Shown: positions 38,701 through 47,198, numbered from the stretch's first letter. The stretch is DNA of 64,000 nucleotides from Olsenella uli DSM 7084 (GCF_000143845.1 NC_014363.1:1163186-1227185), one strand, 5' to 3'. Translations and numbers: made by a program. The notes: generated from the letters alone by a model not told the origin.

Positions 38701-40184
38701 TCGAACATGGTCGCCGCTCCGGTGGCGTCAACGTCTTTTACCAAGCGCCCGGCGAGATCATACTCGCGTCGGCTCTCGTTGCCGTCCTTGTCCACGAAGC
38801 GAACGGGTCGTCCCATGCAGTCGTACTCGTACGATACGGGCACGCCATCGTAGTCGACCATGCGCACGAGCAGGCCCGTGCCGTCGTACTCATAGGTGCG
38901 GCGGTTGCCCTCGGCGTTAGTCATGGCCGTGACGTTTCCGAGCGAATCATGCTCGTACGACGTCCTGTTGCCGTTGGCATCCACCCATGCCGCAAGCATG
39001 CCACACTCGTCGAACTCGCGGCGCTCCGTGGCACCCTGTGGCCCCGTGGCTGCGGTCACCAGGCCCAGCGCGTCGTGCTCGAAGAGCGTCACGGAGCCAT
39101 CCGCGCGCGTGACGCTCAGGAGATCTCCTGACTCGTCGTGCAGGAAGCGCGTCTCGTTCCCGACCGCGTCTATGGTCTTGGTGATTCGTCCCAGGTCGTC
39201 ATACTCGTTGCGAAAGACCGTCGTGCCGTTCACGGCGGCACGAACCGGCTTGTTGAGCACGTTGTACTCGTACGTGGTGCGCTCGCCAACCGGATTGCTG
39301 ACGCAGACGAGGTTGCCCACCGCATCAAACTGGTAGCTGCTTGTAAGGCCGCGCGGATTGACGACACGGGTCTTGAGGTTCTTCTCGTTGTAGCTCGTGC
39401 GCTCCACCGCGTCGCCAGTGCGCACCTCGACCGTACGGAACAGCCCGTCGTGGACGTACGTCGACTCGTTGCCGAGCTGGTCGGTCACGACGACCTGCAT
39501 GAGGCCGTCGTCATAGGCGTACGAGATCACCCCGCCGTCGGCAAACTCCTGCTGCGCGACGCGACCCCTCTCATCGAACGTGTTGCGAAGCTCGGCAATG
39601 CCACGCGCGTTCGTCACGGAAGCGAGGTATCCGTTTGAGTCATACGAAAACGACGTTGCCGTGCCGGACTCCGTCCTGATGCCGGCTGCCGACACGTAGA
39701 CGTACCCGTCGTCCTCGCACGAAAGCGCATCAGCCCTGCCCAGCAGGTAGGCAAACCCCCGCTCGGGCGTACCGAGGAATATCTCGGCATGCCCGTCCTC
39801 CATGCTGACGACCGCCCGATTGAGCTCCACGGCGAGAGAGACGGCGAAGGGGTGCGTCCAGCCCATCCCCAGCGGCGACGTCCCGCGACCATGGGAGTTG
39901 TAGAACAGGCGCAGAGACATGCGAGGTCTGCTGTCAAACGCAAGGTAGTCATAGGCATAGATGAAGTTACCCGTCGCAAGGTTGACCGGGTCGCCCCCGT
40001 ACGCGCAGCAGTCCCCGCCCTCGCCCATCAGTGCCATGACGACGACGGCCATGAGGCCTCCGGACGATGCGACGGCACCCAGCCTCTGCGCAGCATCCGC
40101 ATACTTGCCGACAAGGTCGAGCGTCACCCAAGAGAGGTCCGCGCCAGACAGGTCATATGTGCCGGACGCGGGGCTGTAGCACAC
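35757..40184 (-). CDS. RHS-repeat polymorphic toxin with Amidase_6-like C-terminal tip
   Basis: 1475 residues counted from GTG 40184. A short N-terminal part precedes CAYGGDPVNLATGNFIY, the RHS entry. Several dozen YD repeats (YDxxGxxxxxTD type) build the shell, and the RHS core ends in GQFMSADP and NRYSYCCQQPLDFVDPLGL near residue 1251. The variable tip (1252-1475, DNA 35757-36431) reads like Amidase_6, a papain-like fold: QNCTNFVSQALAAGG with Cys1282, HTTIV with His1424, and IASND with Asn1441. The family usually has Asp before the Cys; here it is Asn. The frame continues upstream through one TAG (40188-40190) into the LXG domain. No good ribosome site stands before GTG 40184; ATG 40052 has GGAGG. 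The tip is AT-richer than the shell (23 of 60 G+C in 35821-35880 versus 45 of 60 in 37861-37920), as expected for a swapped module. Confidence 0.85.
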   Translation of the reverse strand: MCYSPASGTYDLSGADLSWVTLDLVGKYADAAQRLGAVASSGGLMAVVVMALMGEGGDCCAYGGDPVNLATGNFIYAYDYLAFDSRPRMSLRLFYNSHGRGTSPLGMGWTHPFAVSLAVELNRAVVSMEDGHAEIFLGTPERGFAYLLGRADALSCEDDGYVYVSAAGIRTESGTATSFSYDSNGYLASVTNARGIAELRNTFDERGRVAQQEFADGGVISYAYDDGLMQVVVTDQLGNESTYVHDGLFRTVEVRTGDAVERTSYNEKNLKTRVVNPRGLTSSYQFDAVGNLVCVSNPVGERTTYEYNVLNKPVRAAVNGTTVFRNEYDDLGRITKTIDAVGNETRFLHDESGDLLSVTRADGSVTLFEHDALGLVTAATGPQGATERREFDECGMLAAWVDANGNRTSYEHDSLGNVTAMTNAEGNRRTYEYDGTGLLVRMVDYDGVPVSYEYDCMGRPVRFVDKDGNESRREYDLAGRLVKDVDATGAATMFEYDAAGNVTKATDALGASTSFRYDFNGNRTRVLLPDGTILRATYDQLDRMRSVRDGAGSVTYYQYDAMGNLVHEVDPMENHLWWEYDAACRLTSSTDAMGRTTGYEHTSLGALSRVTDAAGRVTSYDYLPGGLLHRIVNPDGMSLAFGYDAALNVVTKTSQSGYELRYAYDSMGRVTDISNNQGQSKSYRYDAIGNRVSKTDGRGNVTSYAYTPGGELREVVEASGAVTRYDYDARGGLARVCRLGVPGLDGDVSPRTTTYGRDALGRVTTVTDALGNRERMSYDAMGRLVSRTDADGYVTSFGFDAAGRANDVTFADGREVHMGYDRLSRLVELRDWLGTTTYEYDAAGNVTRTCDHAGREMRYGWGRADELRDITYPGGMRTSYDYDDALRLVGLHANGLDATYEYDESGNLSARGYSNGTGVRLGHDARGRLTHLASYDATGPLDELSYAYDLCDNKSVVRATRRGMPELSGEYAYGYDELNRLTCVTRNGQAVRSYEYDAFGNRVQLTDGTEGVTGYAYNALDQLVCSWSDEGERSYRYDERGNLVSEGIVGREAEATYEYDALGRLSRARMADGSVAKYTYDGMLHRRATQRQEADGATSMTEYVLDPTRPCNNLVQTVIDGRLGQSYLWDGDGLASVCTDDGKVASVIQDSLGSVTRILDGQGDLLSSFGYDEFGNSAYESDVLGVPFSYAGYLKDGVTQALYAQARQYLPRTGQFMSADPLHGYVRRPATINRYSYCCQQPLDFVDPLGLSRQEAVDYAKKWAADDVDGRNPSYPSYDQNCTNFVSQALAAGGVRPAGNRYEWYCDSVQTTANLSLLPLSMLTAEIITGMSRMAGVDAHPIHDERGDLYVASSTWGAAQNHYDYFSNPENGFMSGQAKVVLPVEVVGEDRVEEQLLDYSDEVEKGDIAYWGYYDSDGHFVAAHTTIVTDVRGGQIYIASNDDAYSKRLIFERMCNGNSGSAVVIVHLRDECFGE
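40052..40067 (-). promoter_or_regulatory. Possible internal ribosome site and ATG within the RHS gene
   Basis: GGAGG followed by CCTC and ATG at 40052, in frame with RHS (MAVVVMALMGEGG). It is the best initiation signal near the RHS 5' end and could restart translation after the amber stop. The 44 codons before it still look coding. Confidence 0.4.
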
Positions 40185-40187
40185 CGC

Positions 40188-40730
40188 CTACATGGCTGCC
40201 GAGGCCTCGCCGAGCACGTCCATCTCTGTCGACGAGGAGGAATAGATTGACGAATCGGATGCATACGCAAGTGCCTTATCGAGCTGCTGCTGGAAGCGTG
40301 CAACGGAGTCTTGGTTGCCTTGCATCACCTGGATTGCGTAGTTGCACGCATCGGGATTCTGCTCGCCGTTGCTGCTGATCCAGCGACTTAGCTCGTCGTT
40401 CACGCGCTGGAGGCTGACGATGCGGTTGGCCAGCTCATCGGTATCTATGACGCCAGAGCCATCGGTCTCGAGTTCGGCCAAACGCTCGAGGTCAACCTGC
40501 ATGTCCGCAGCATACGCATCGAGGAAGACGGACTGTTGCATGAGGGCGGGTATCTTGACCCGGCGGAGGTACTCGAACATGCTTCGGTAGGCAGCACTGT
40601 CACATACGCCAGGCTCGGTGGAGAGGCCGTTGAGCCTGTCTATCTGCGACTGGCACTCTTGTGCCTGCTGGCCTACCAGCTGACGATTTCCGCCGACTGT
40701 CTCCTTGAGTGCCGTGACGTTGATAAGCAT
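40188..40730 (-). CDS. LXG-domain protein, separated from RHS by an in-frame amber codon
   Basis: 180 residues, helical, with the layout of an LXG secretion domain: an N-terminal helix (INVTALKETVGGNRQLVGQQ), DSAAYRSMFEYLRRVKIPALM, and IDTDELANRIVSLQRVNDEL. LXG domains lead toxins into the type VIIb (ESX-like) secretion system and bind small helical partners. It ends ASAAM-TAG at 40188-40190; after one GCG codon the same frame continues with GTG and the whole RHS protein. The ATG at 40730 is preferred (AGGGG 8 nt upstream); ATG 40736 and GTG 40739 are alternatives. Domain recognition is from pattern, not a profile. Confidence 0.72.
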   Translation of the reverse strand: MLINVTALKETVGGNRQLVGQQAQECQSQIDRLNGLSTEPGVCDSAAYRSMFEYLRRVKIPALMQQSVFLDAYAADMQVDLERLAELETDGSGVIDTDELANRIVSLQRVNDELSRWISSNGEQNPDACNYAIQVMQGNQDSVARFQQQLDKALAYASDSSIYSSSSTEMDVLGEASAAM

Positions 40731-40809
40731 CGGCATCACCCCTAAGAATCACCGAGGTGGCATCCCTACCTTATGTTGGACGGACAGGCGTCGGCCACTT
40801 GGAGCCAGT

Positions 40810-40945
40810 GTAGCACCCGTCACAGTGTGCTACCGTTCGCGAAACATGCATAGAAACATGCACACGTTTTGAAATCGCATGCACGCCGTCGGCATTTGCC
40901 CAGGTCACGAAACGCCTCGTGCACACGTTTTGAAATCGTGTGCAC
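40810..40945. repeat. Palindromic repeats upstream of the LXG gene
   Basis: The 240-base gap before the LXG gene holds three elements. One is a 7-bp inverted repeat at 40810-40816/40827-40833 (GTAGCAC/GTGCTAC). The others are two copies of a 27-base element at 40858-40884 and 40919-40945, period 61, sharing GCACACGTTTTGAAATCG. The second is a perfect palindrome (GTGCACACG, 9-base loop, CGTGTGCAC); the first has a degenerate right arm. A likely repressor- or activator-binding array for the cassette, or hairpins ending the yceD transcript. Confidence 0.7.
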
Positions 40946-40979
40946 GGGGCGCAGCTGTCACAGGCCACGGCCCAACGCC

Positions 40980-41615
40980 CTAGGATTCGCCTCCGGCATT
41001 GCCCTCGACATCGCCTCCGGCATCGCTCCCGGCACTGTGCTCGGTGTCGTCGAGCTTGAGGATCCTGAGTGCAGCAAACGGGCTGCCCTCGAGGCGCTCC
41101 TGCGCGCGGCGCTCCTCGATCTGGGCAGCATGGCCGCAGTCGACCTCGTTGAGGTTCTCGCCGCAGACGGGGCAGAGGCCCTTGCAGTCCTCGCGGCAGA
41201 GCACGACGAAGGGGGTGTCCATCAGCAGCGCGGACTCGAGCGCGTCCGTGAGGTCGATGCTGTGGTCCGCGCCGACGAGCGCGTAGTCCACCTCGTCCTC
41301 CTCCCCTGCAGCCGCCCCGCCCTCGGAGCTGTCGGGGGCCTTGAAGAGGAAGTACTCGTCCACCTCGCCCGCGACGTCGAACTCAGCCTCGCCCAGGCAG
41401 CGGTCGCAGGTGCCCGCGACACGGCCCTTGAGGATGCCGGTCGCGAGGATGCCCTCGCCCGCGTTGGTGAGGACCAGGTCGTAGTCGAGGCCCAAAGGGA
41501 GCGAGAAGCGGTGCCCGCCCAGCTCATAGCCCCTCTCGTCCAGGTGGCCCGCCAGGGCGAGGGTGTCACCCGCGCCCTCGAGACGCTCGTCGAGTATGGC
41601 CACCACGCTCTGCAA
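40980..41615 (-). CDS. yceD: YceD/DUF177 family zinc-binding protein
   Basis: 211 residues. Mixed N-terminal domain, then CDRC in the middle and CREDCKGLCPVCG near residue 145, the cysteine pattern of DUF177. The family is linked to rRNA metabolism and normally stands directly before rpmF. The C-terminal 25 residues are a low-complexity Gly/Asp/Glu tail. A TTG at 41615 follows TAGGTG, 5 bases after the upstream stop; GTGs at 41606 and 41603 are alternatives. Here rpmF is 7.4 kb away because the toxin cassette lies between. Confidence 0.85.
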   Translation of the reverse strand: MQSVVAILDERLEGAGDTLALAGHLDERGYELGGHRFSLPLGLDYDLVLTNAGEGILATGILKGRVAGTCDRCLGEAEFDVAGEVDEYFLFKAPDSSEGGAAAGEEDEVDYALVGADHSIDLTDALESALLMDTPFVVLCREDCKGLCPVCGENLNEVDCGHAAQIEERRAQERLEGSPFAALRILKLDDTEHSAGSDAGGDVEGNAGGES

Positions 41616-41620
41616 GGCAC

Positions 41621-42118
41621 CTACCAGGGGACGTTGTTGGTCTGGTTGCGCGGCCCGGAGTTCTCGTCCAGCGTCTGGCGCACGCGGCTGACGGAGTTGG
41701 TCAGCGACTTGAGGTTGTCCTCGAGGTGCGCCAGGACGGTGTCCGCGTACTCCTCGGCGTTGTAGCGCGTGTCACGCTCGTACTGCGCGGCCTTGTCGCG
41801 GATGTCGTCGGCCTGCTGCTGGGCGAGGCGCACGACCTCCTGGTCACCCGCGAGGATCATGGCCTGCTGCTGGGCGTCGGCGATGATGGAGTCGGCCTGC
41901 AGCTGGGCGTGCTCGAGCGTCTCCGCCTCCTCCTTGACGATGCGCCGCGCATCGGCGAACTCCTGGGGGAAGACGCGACGGATCTCGTCGAGGATCTCGT
42001 ATATGTCCTGGGCGTCGACGATCTTCTTGCCCGCGCCGCTGGCAAACGGGCTCTTTCCCTCGCTCACTATCTGCTCGAGCTCGCCGATCAGGCTCTCGAT
42101 CTCCTCACCCGGCTGCAT
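41621..42118 (-). CDS. SepIVA/DivIVA-like coiled-coil protein
   Basis: 165 residues. After a short N-terminal segment (FASGAGKKIVDAQDIYEILDEIRRVFP) the protein is one long Ala/Gln/Glu-rich coiled coil (about 55-150: KEEAETLEHAQLQADSIIAD). It has no membrane segment. In mycobacteria the DivIVA-domain septation factor SepIVA is encoded beside the DUF177 gene and rnc. The same neighbourhood here suggests a related cell-division or cell-wall organising protein; the similarity is of type and context. Stop lies 5 bases before yceD. Confidence 0.7.
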   Translation of the reverse strand: MQPGEEIESLIGELEQIVSEGKSPFASGAGKKIVDAQDIYEILDEIRRVFPQEFADARRIVKEEAETLEHAQLQADSIIADAQQQAMILAGDQEVVRLAQQQADDIRDKAAQYERDTRYNAEEYADTVLAHLEDNLKSLTNSVSRVRQTLDENSGPRNQTNNVPW

Positions 42119-42209
42119 ACGGGTCTCCTTTCGCTACAACGTGCGACCTGCTGCCGCCCTCCCGTGTGCCTCAGGCCGCATCGCAGCCATGTTAGCAGAT
42201 TGCGTGCAG

Positions 42210-42722
42210 CTACATGCCAAAGCGCTCCCGGAGCCGCTCACTCACCACGTTTGGCACCAGGAACGACACGTCCGCGCCCAGGGAGGCCATCTCGCGGACG
42301 ATCGAGGACGACACGTAGCCGTACTCGGGGCTGCTCATGACGAAGATCGACTCCAGGTCGGGAGCCATATGGCTGTTGAGGTCCGCCTGCTGCAGCTCGT
42401 ACTCGAAGTCGGTCATGGCGCGCAGGCCCTTGACCACGCCCCGCGCGCCGACCTCGTGGCAGAAGTCCACCAGAAGCCCCGAGAACGGGCTCACGTCGAC
42501 GGCGTCCGCGAGCGCGAGTTCGTCGAGCGCCTCCTCGATCATGCAGACGCGCTCCTCGAGCGAGAAGACGGGGCCAGTGCCGTGCTTGGTCGCAGAGGCG
42601 GCGACCCCCACCGTCACGCGAGGGAACATCCTATGGGCGCGCTTGACGACGTCGAGGTGGCCATAGGTCACCGGGTCGAAGGTGCCGGGTATGACGACGT
42701 GGTCGACCTTGGTGTCACTCAT
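42210..42722 (-). CDS. coaD: Phosphopantetheine adenylyltransferase
   Basis: 170 residues; adenylates 4'-phosphopantetheine to dephospho-CoA. The nucleotidyltransferase motif PGTFDPVTYGHLDVV (T/HxGH type) and the C-terminal EYGYVSSSIVREM (ISSTxVR type) are intact. ATG at 42722 has GAGGAA 3-4 nt upstream and overlaps the end of rsmD by 8 bases, indicating translational coupling. Confidence 0.94.
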   Translation of the reverse strand: MSDTKVDHVVIPGTFDPVTYGHLDVVKRAHRMFPRVTVGVAASATKHGTGPVFSLEERVCMIEEALDELALADAVDVSPFSGLLVDFCHEVGARGVVKGLRAMTDFEYELQQADLNSHMAPDLESIFVMSSPEYGYVSSSIVREMASLGADVSFLVPNVVSERLRERFGM

Positions 42723-43299
42723 CGGTTCCTCCCCTGCCAAGCAGCGTGACCGTCGTGATGCCATGCGTCCTCTCCTTGACGGTCCGCATCCTCGCAAGCG
42801 GGAGGGACGCGCGCCTCCTGTCATGCTCGTACAGCACGAGGGCCCCTGGCGCGAGAAGCCCGTGCGCGTCGAGGTCCTCGACCATGCGCGCCACGGCGGA
42901 TGCCTCGAGTGCGTAGGGTGGGTCGAGGACGACCAGCGCAAAGGGTCCCCCGGCGAGGGTACCCTTGCGCGCGAGGGAGAGCGCGTCGGCACACACGACG
43001 CGGGCCTCCTCGGGAGAGGCGCCTACGGATTCGCAGTTGCGGCGCACGCGCGCGGCGGCTCGGCGATCGCGCTCCACGAAGGTGCAGCGCAGGGCCCCGC
43101 GCGAAAGCAGCTCGAGGCCGACGGCCCCCGAGCCGGCGAAGGCGTCGAGCACAGAGACGTCCGAGAGGTCCAGGCAAAACGCGCTCAGCAGCATGGATGC
43201 GATGGACTCCCTCAGGCGGTCGGTGGTGGGCCGCGTCACGTCGCGACCCTGCGGTGCCTCAAGGGGATGCGACCGCCATCTCCCCCCCACGATCCTCAT
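42715..43299 (-). CDS. rsmD: 16S rRNA (guanine-N2) methyltransferase RsmD
   Basis: 194 residues. MRIVGGRWRSHPLEAP opening, SAM-binding motif LDAFAGSGAVGLELLSRGA and catalytic LDPPY. It methylates G966 (E. coli numbering) of 16S rRNA. Its ATG (43299) overlaps the TGA of recG (ATGA arrangement), and its end overlaps coaD. Confidence 0.93.
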   Translation of the reverse strand: MRIVGGRWRSHPLEAPQGRDVTRPTTDRLRESIASMLLSAFCLDLSDVSVLDAFAGSGAVGLELLSRGALRCTFVERDRRAAARVRRNCESVGASPEEARVVCADALSLARKGTLAGGPFALVVLDPPYALEASAVARMVEDLDAHGLLAPGALVLYEHDRRRASLPLARMRTVKERTHGITTVTLLGRGGTDE

Positions 43300-45458
43300 G
43301 CCTGCTCGACCTCCTCGAAATAGGCTCCAAAGCGATGCGTCACCTCGTATGCGAGCGGGGCGAGCCGATCCGAGGAGAGCGTGGGGTCCTCCTCGGCGAT
43401 CCTGCGCGCGTCCTCGTGCGCCCACTCGACGAGGTCGGCGTCGGCGACGAGGTCGCTTGCCTTGAGCGTGGGGCCACCGCTCTGACGATACCCCAGGACT
43501 TCCCCCTCATGGCGCAGCCTGAGGTCAAGCTCGGCGAGCTCGAGGCCGTCGGAGGTGGCCTCGAGCGCGGCGAGCCTCCTGCGCGCGGGCGTGCCCTTGC
43601 GCGCGGCGCAGGAGAGGTACACGACGCCCGGGCTGTCCCCGCGACCCACGCGACCCCGCAGCTGGTGGAGCGTGGCCAGGCCGAAGCGGTCCGCGTCGAA
43701 CACCAGCATCACTGTGGCGTTGGGCACGTCCACGCCCACCTCGATGACCGTGGTCGAGACGAGCACGTCGGTGCGGCCCGCACGGAACCTCTCCATGGCC
43801 TCGTCCTTCTCCTGGGAACCCATGCGCCCGGTCAGAAGGTCCAGGCTGAGCCCCGAGAGCGCCGTGCGGGAGAGGTCCGAGGCGACCTGGGTGGCGGCAT
43901 GGGCGCCCGTGGCGCCGGAGCGCTCCCGCTCGGGCACGTCGTCCAGCCCGGAGCCGTCGTCGTGCTCGTCCACGAGCGGACAGACCACGTACGCCTGGTG
44001 CCCCACCGCCACCGCCTCGCGGATGGCCCCGAAGGCAAGGTCCAGGCTCTCGGGGGCAATGCAATGCGTCTCGATGCTTGCGCCCGGACAGGGTCGATGA
44101 CGGATGCGTGAGCACGACATGTCGCCGTATACGGAGAGCGCGAGCGTACGCGGGATAGGGGTGGCCGTCATGGCCAGGAGGTCCGCCGCCGCGCCCTTGC
44201 GGCGCAGCCTCGTGCGCTGTCCCACTCCGAAGCGATGCTGCTCGTCGATCACGACGAGCGTGAGGCGGGAGAAGTCCATGTCGTCCGAGAGGACCGCCGT
44301 CGTGCCGAAGACTACCGTCACCGTGCCGTCCGCGACGCCGTGCGCGAGGGCGGCCCGCTCCTCGGGGGCGGTCGCCCCCGTGACCAGTCCCCAGCTGATG
44401 CCCGCTGCGTCCAGCAGCGGTCCGAGCCTCTCGGCATACTGGCGCGCCAGCACGGAGGTGGGCGCCATCATGGCCGCCTGCGTGGCGCTGTCGGCAACGG
44501 CGGCCAGGGCCAGGGCCGCCACGACGGTCTTGCCCGTGCCGACGTCTCCCAGGAGCAGACGGCCCATCACCCGCGGTGCCGCCATGTCGGCCAGGATGTC
44601 ATCCGCCGCCTGGCGCTGCTCGTCGGTCAGGGCAAAGGGAAGCTGTTCGAGAAGTGAGCGCATCCTGGGTCCGGAGGTCACATGGCAGGTGGGCTCTATG
44701 CCACGAAGCTCGATGCGCTGTCGCGCGACGAGGGCGAGCTGGAGGCAGAGCAGCTCGTCGTAGGCGAGGCGTCTGCGAGCGCCGTCCCTCTCGGCGAGGG
44801 TTCGCGGGAAGTGGATGGCACGCAGCGCACGTGCCTCGCCCATGAGCCTGTGCCCTGTAAGGAGCTGAGAGGGCATGAAGTCGCAGACGTCACCGGCATC
44901 TGCCAGGGCCGCCGAGACGATGCGACGCATCCAGGGCACCGTGATGCCCTCGGCCACGGGATGGACGGGCAGGATGCGCGCGAAGTCCGCGCTGTCGTCC
45001 TCGGGACCCAGAACCTCGAGGAGGGGGGCCCTCATCTGCTTGAAGCCGTACCCGAAGGTCACCTTGCCCGAGAGGGCGATGCGGTCCCCTTCCTTGACCT
45101 GCTCGGCAATCCACGGTTGGCGGAAGAAGCTCACTTGCATGACGCCCGTGGCGTCCAGGGCGAAGATCTCGACCACCTGCATGCGCGGCCGGGGGCGCTT
45201 GAGCTGGACCCTGTCTGCCACGGCCACGACGGTGGCCTCGTCCCCCACGTCTGCGTGCGCGATGTCCGTGACGCAACTGAAGTCCAGGTAGCGATGGGGC
45301 ATATGGTGCAGGAGCGCGCCGACGGTCGGGACGCCCACGCGCAGGAGGGCGTCGCGGCGTGCGCCCGAGACGTACCTCAGGCGTGCGACGTCGTCATCGA
45401 GCGAGACGGTCCTGCTCAGGCGCTCGCCGACCTCTGCGATTGTGGGGACGCTGCCCAC
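43296..45458 (-). CDS. recG: ATP-dependent DNA helicase RecG
   Basis: 720 residues; remodels stalled replication forks and branched DNA. Wedge/OB domain (about 50-150), Walker A GDVGTGKT, DEQH box (VVIDEQHRFGVGQR), TATPIPRTLALSVYGDM, and HQLRGRVGRG. A GTG at 45458, 20 bases after fakA, is the only reasonable start after the fakA stop; it has a poor ribosome site, so coupling to fakA is likely. Confidence 0.92.
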   Translation of the reverse strand: MGSVPTIAEVGERLSRTVSLDDDVARLRYVSGARRDALLRVGVPTVGALLHHMPHRYLDFSCVTDIAHADVGDEATVVAVADRVQLKRPRPRMQVVEIFALDATGVMQVSFFRQPWIAEQVKEGDRIALSGKVTFGYGFKQMRAPLLEVLGPEDDSADFARILPVHPVAEGITVPWMRRIVSAALADAGDVCDFMPSQLLTGHRLMGEARALRAIHFPRTLAERDGARRRLAYDELLCLQLALVARQRIELRGIEPTCHVTSGPRMRSLLEQLPFALTDEQRQAADDILADMAAPRVMGRLLLGDVGTGKTVVAALALAAVADSATQAAMMAPTSVLARQYAERLGPLLDAAGISWGLVTGATAPEERAALAHGVADGTVTVVFGTTAVLSDDMDFSRLTLVVIDEQHRFGVGQRTRLRRKGAAADLLAMTATPIPRTLALSVYGDMSCSRIRHRPCPGASIETHCIAPESLDLAFGAIREAVAVGHQAYVVCPLVDEHDDGSGLDDVPERERSGATGAHAATQVASDLSRTALSGLSLDLLTGRMGSQEKDEAMERFRAGRTDVLVSTTVIEVGVDVPNATVMLVFDADRFGLATLHQLRGRVGRGDSPGVVYLSCAARKGTPARRRLAALEATSDGLELAELDLRLRHEGEVLGYRQSGGPTLKASDLVADADLVEWAHEDARRIAEEDPTLSSDRLAPLAYEVTHRFGAYFEEVEQA

Positions 45459-45477
45459 AGCCCGAAAAGCCGTCCGG

Positions 45478-47142
45478 CTATTCGATAGAGAAGACGACCG
45501 GATAGAGGGGCTGCTCGCCGCGGTGCGCGTCGACCTCGAGGTCAGGCTGGGCCTCCTCGATGGCGGACAGCAGGTGCTGGAAGGCATCGTCGTCGAGGTC
45601 GGAGCCAGCGAGGATGGTGAGGGTGTCACCCTCCTCCTCAGCCTGCATGCGGTTGATGACCTCGATGGTGACCTGCTCCACGTCACTGCCGACGACCTCG
45701 ATGGACCCGCCCTCGATGCCCATGACGTCACCGGAGTGGATGGGCGTGCCGTCTGCGGCGGCGGAGTCGCGCACGGCGGTAGTGATCTCGCCGTCGCGGA
45801 TCTGGGCGATGGCATCGCTCATCTCGTCCACGTTGGCGTCGAGCTCCCCCTCGGGATCGGCGGCGAACATGGCCGCGAACGCCTGCAGGACGGTCTTGGT
45901 CGGGACGACGGCGGCGCGGACGCCTTCGCAGGCGCTGACGGCGGCCTCGGCGGCCATGCGGATGTTGCCGTTGTTGGGCAGGACGATGACGCCCTCCGCG
46001 TTGCATTCCTTGATGGCCCCCAGGATGTCCGCCGTGGAGGGGTTCATGGTCTGTCCACCGGACACGATGACGTCGACACCGAGCGATCGCAGGATGTCGG
46101 CCTGACCGCTGCCTGCGGCGACGGCGACGAAGCCCAGCGGCTTGCGTGGGCCGGAAGCGGCCTGCTTGTCCTCGCGGATGGACTCGGTGCGCTCCTGCGC
46201 CTCGAGGTCCATGTTGTGGACGAACACGTTGAAGATCTGGCCGCGGTGCAGCATGTGGCGCAGCACACGGTCCGGCCGGTTGGTGTGGACGTGGATCTTG
46301 TAGTCGGGATTGGAGCCAACCAGGAGCTCGCAGTCGCCCATGGAGGAGAGGTACTTGAGGTTGGCGGACTCGTCGAAGTCGGGGCTGTCCGCGTGGAAGA
46401 GGAACTCGGTGCAGTAGCGAAACTCGGAGCCCTCCCAGTCCTCGTTGATCTCGATGTCGACGACGCCTGCGACCTGGGCCTTGGCACCCTCGGAGTCGAC
46501 GGTGGTCCTGAAGTCGGAGACTTCGCCGGCCTTGCCGTTGTAGGCGTTCACGAAGGCCTCGATGAAGGTGGCCAGGCCGAAGGCGCCGGAGTCCACGACG
46601 CCGTTCTCCCTGAGGACGGGCAGGAGGTCCGGCGTGCGGGCCACGGACTCATAGGCCTCGACCACGATGGCGTCGAGGGTCTCCTGAGGGGTTGCCTTGG
46701 CCCTCTCCATCTGGTCCGCCTTGGTCGATACGTCCCTGAGGACGGTGAGGATGGTGCCCTCGACCGGCTTGCGGACGGCCTTGAAGGCGACCTTCACGCC
46801 GTTGCGCAGCGCCGAGGCGATGTCTGCCGTGGTGGCCTGGGCGCCCTTGGAGGAGGCGAGGCCCTCGGCAACGCCGCGCAGGATCTGGCTGGTGATGACA
46901 CCCGAGTTGCCGCGCGCGCCCATGAGGGAGCCGTGGGTGATGGCCTTGGCGATGTCATCCATGGATGCTCCCTGGGGAAGCGCCTCGATCTCCTTGACGA
47001 CGGTGCCCAGGGTCAGCGACATGTTGGTGCCGGTGTCGCCGTCGGGGACGGGGAAGACGTTGAGCTTGTTGATCTCGTCGGCCTTGTCCGCGACGACCTG
47101 GGCGGCCACGGGGAAGCAGTTACGAACGACGTTGGCAATCAT
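45478..47142 (-). CDS. fakA: DAK2-domain fatty acid kinase subunit (FakA/YloV family)
   Basis: 554 residues. An N-terminal DAK2 (dihydroxyacetone-kinase L) domain has VFPVPDGDTGTNMSLTL metal-binding Asp residues and GSLMGARGNSGVI. A middle domain and a C-terminal DegV-like FakA domain follow. FakA phosphorylates fatty acids held by FakB (DegV) partners for phospholipid synthesis; FakB is not in the window. The asp23-fakA-recG order is conserved in Gram-positives. ATG at 47142 with GAGGT about 11 nt upstream. Confidence 0.88.
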   Translation of the reverse strand: MIANVVRNCFPVAAQVVADKADEINKLNVFPVPDGDTGTNMSLTLGTVVKEIEALPQGASMDDIAKAITHGSLMGARGNSGVITSQILRGVAEGLASSKGAQATTADIASALRNGVKVAFKAVRKPVEGTILTVLRDVSTKADQMERAKATPQETLDAIVVEAYESVARTPDLLPVLRENGVVDSGAFGLATFIEAFVNAYNGKAGEVSDFRTTVDSEGAKAQVAGVVDIEINEDWEGSEFRYCTEFLFHADSPDFDESANLKYLSSMGDCELLVGSNPDYKIHVHTNRPDRVLRHMLHRGQIFNVFVHNMDLEAQERTESIREDKQAASGPRKPLGFVAVAAGSGQADILRSLGVDVIVSGGQTMNPSTADILGAIKECNAEGVIVLPNNGNIRMAAEAAVSACEGVRAAVVPTKTVLQAFAAMFAADPEGELDANVDEMSDAIAQIRDGEITTAVRDSAAADGTPIHSGDVMGIEGGSIEVVGSDVEQVTIEVINRMQAEEEGDTLTILAGSDLDDDAFQHLLSAIEEAQPDLEVDAHRGEQPLYPVVFSIE

Positions 47143-47198
47143 GATTTGGTGGACCTCGGTTCCTTACGGGGTTGTGGGCGGGGACGCCGGGCGGGCGC

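Noticed and set aside
36738-39979. Several plus-strand frames of 100-325 codons opposite the RHS shell
   Set aside because: Produced by the repetitive codon pattern of the YD repeats; no coherent protein.
40858-40945. Two repeats as a minimal CRISPR array
   Set aside because: Only two copies, the repeats are palindromic and imperfect, and no cas genes are present.
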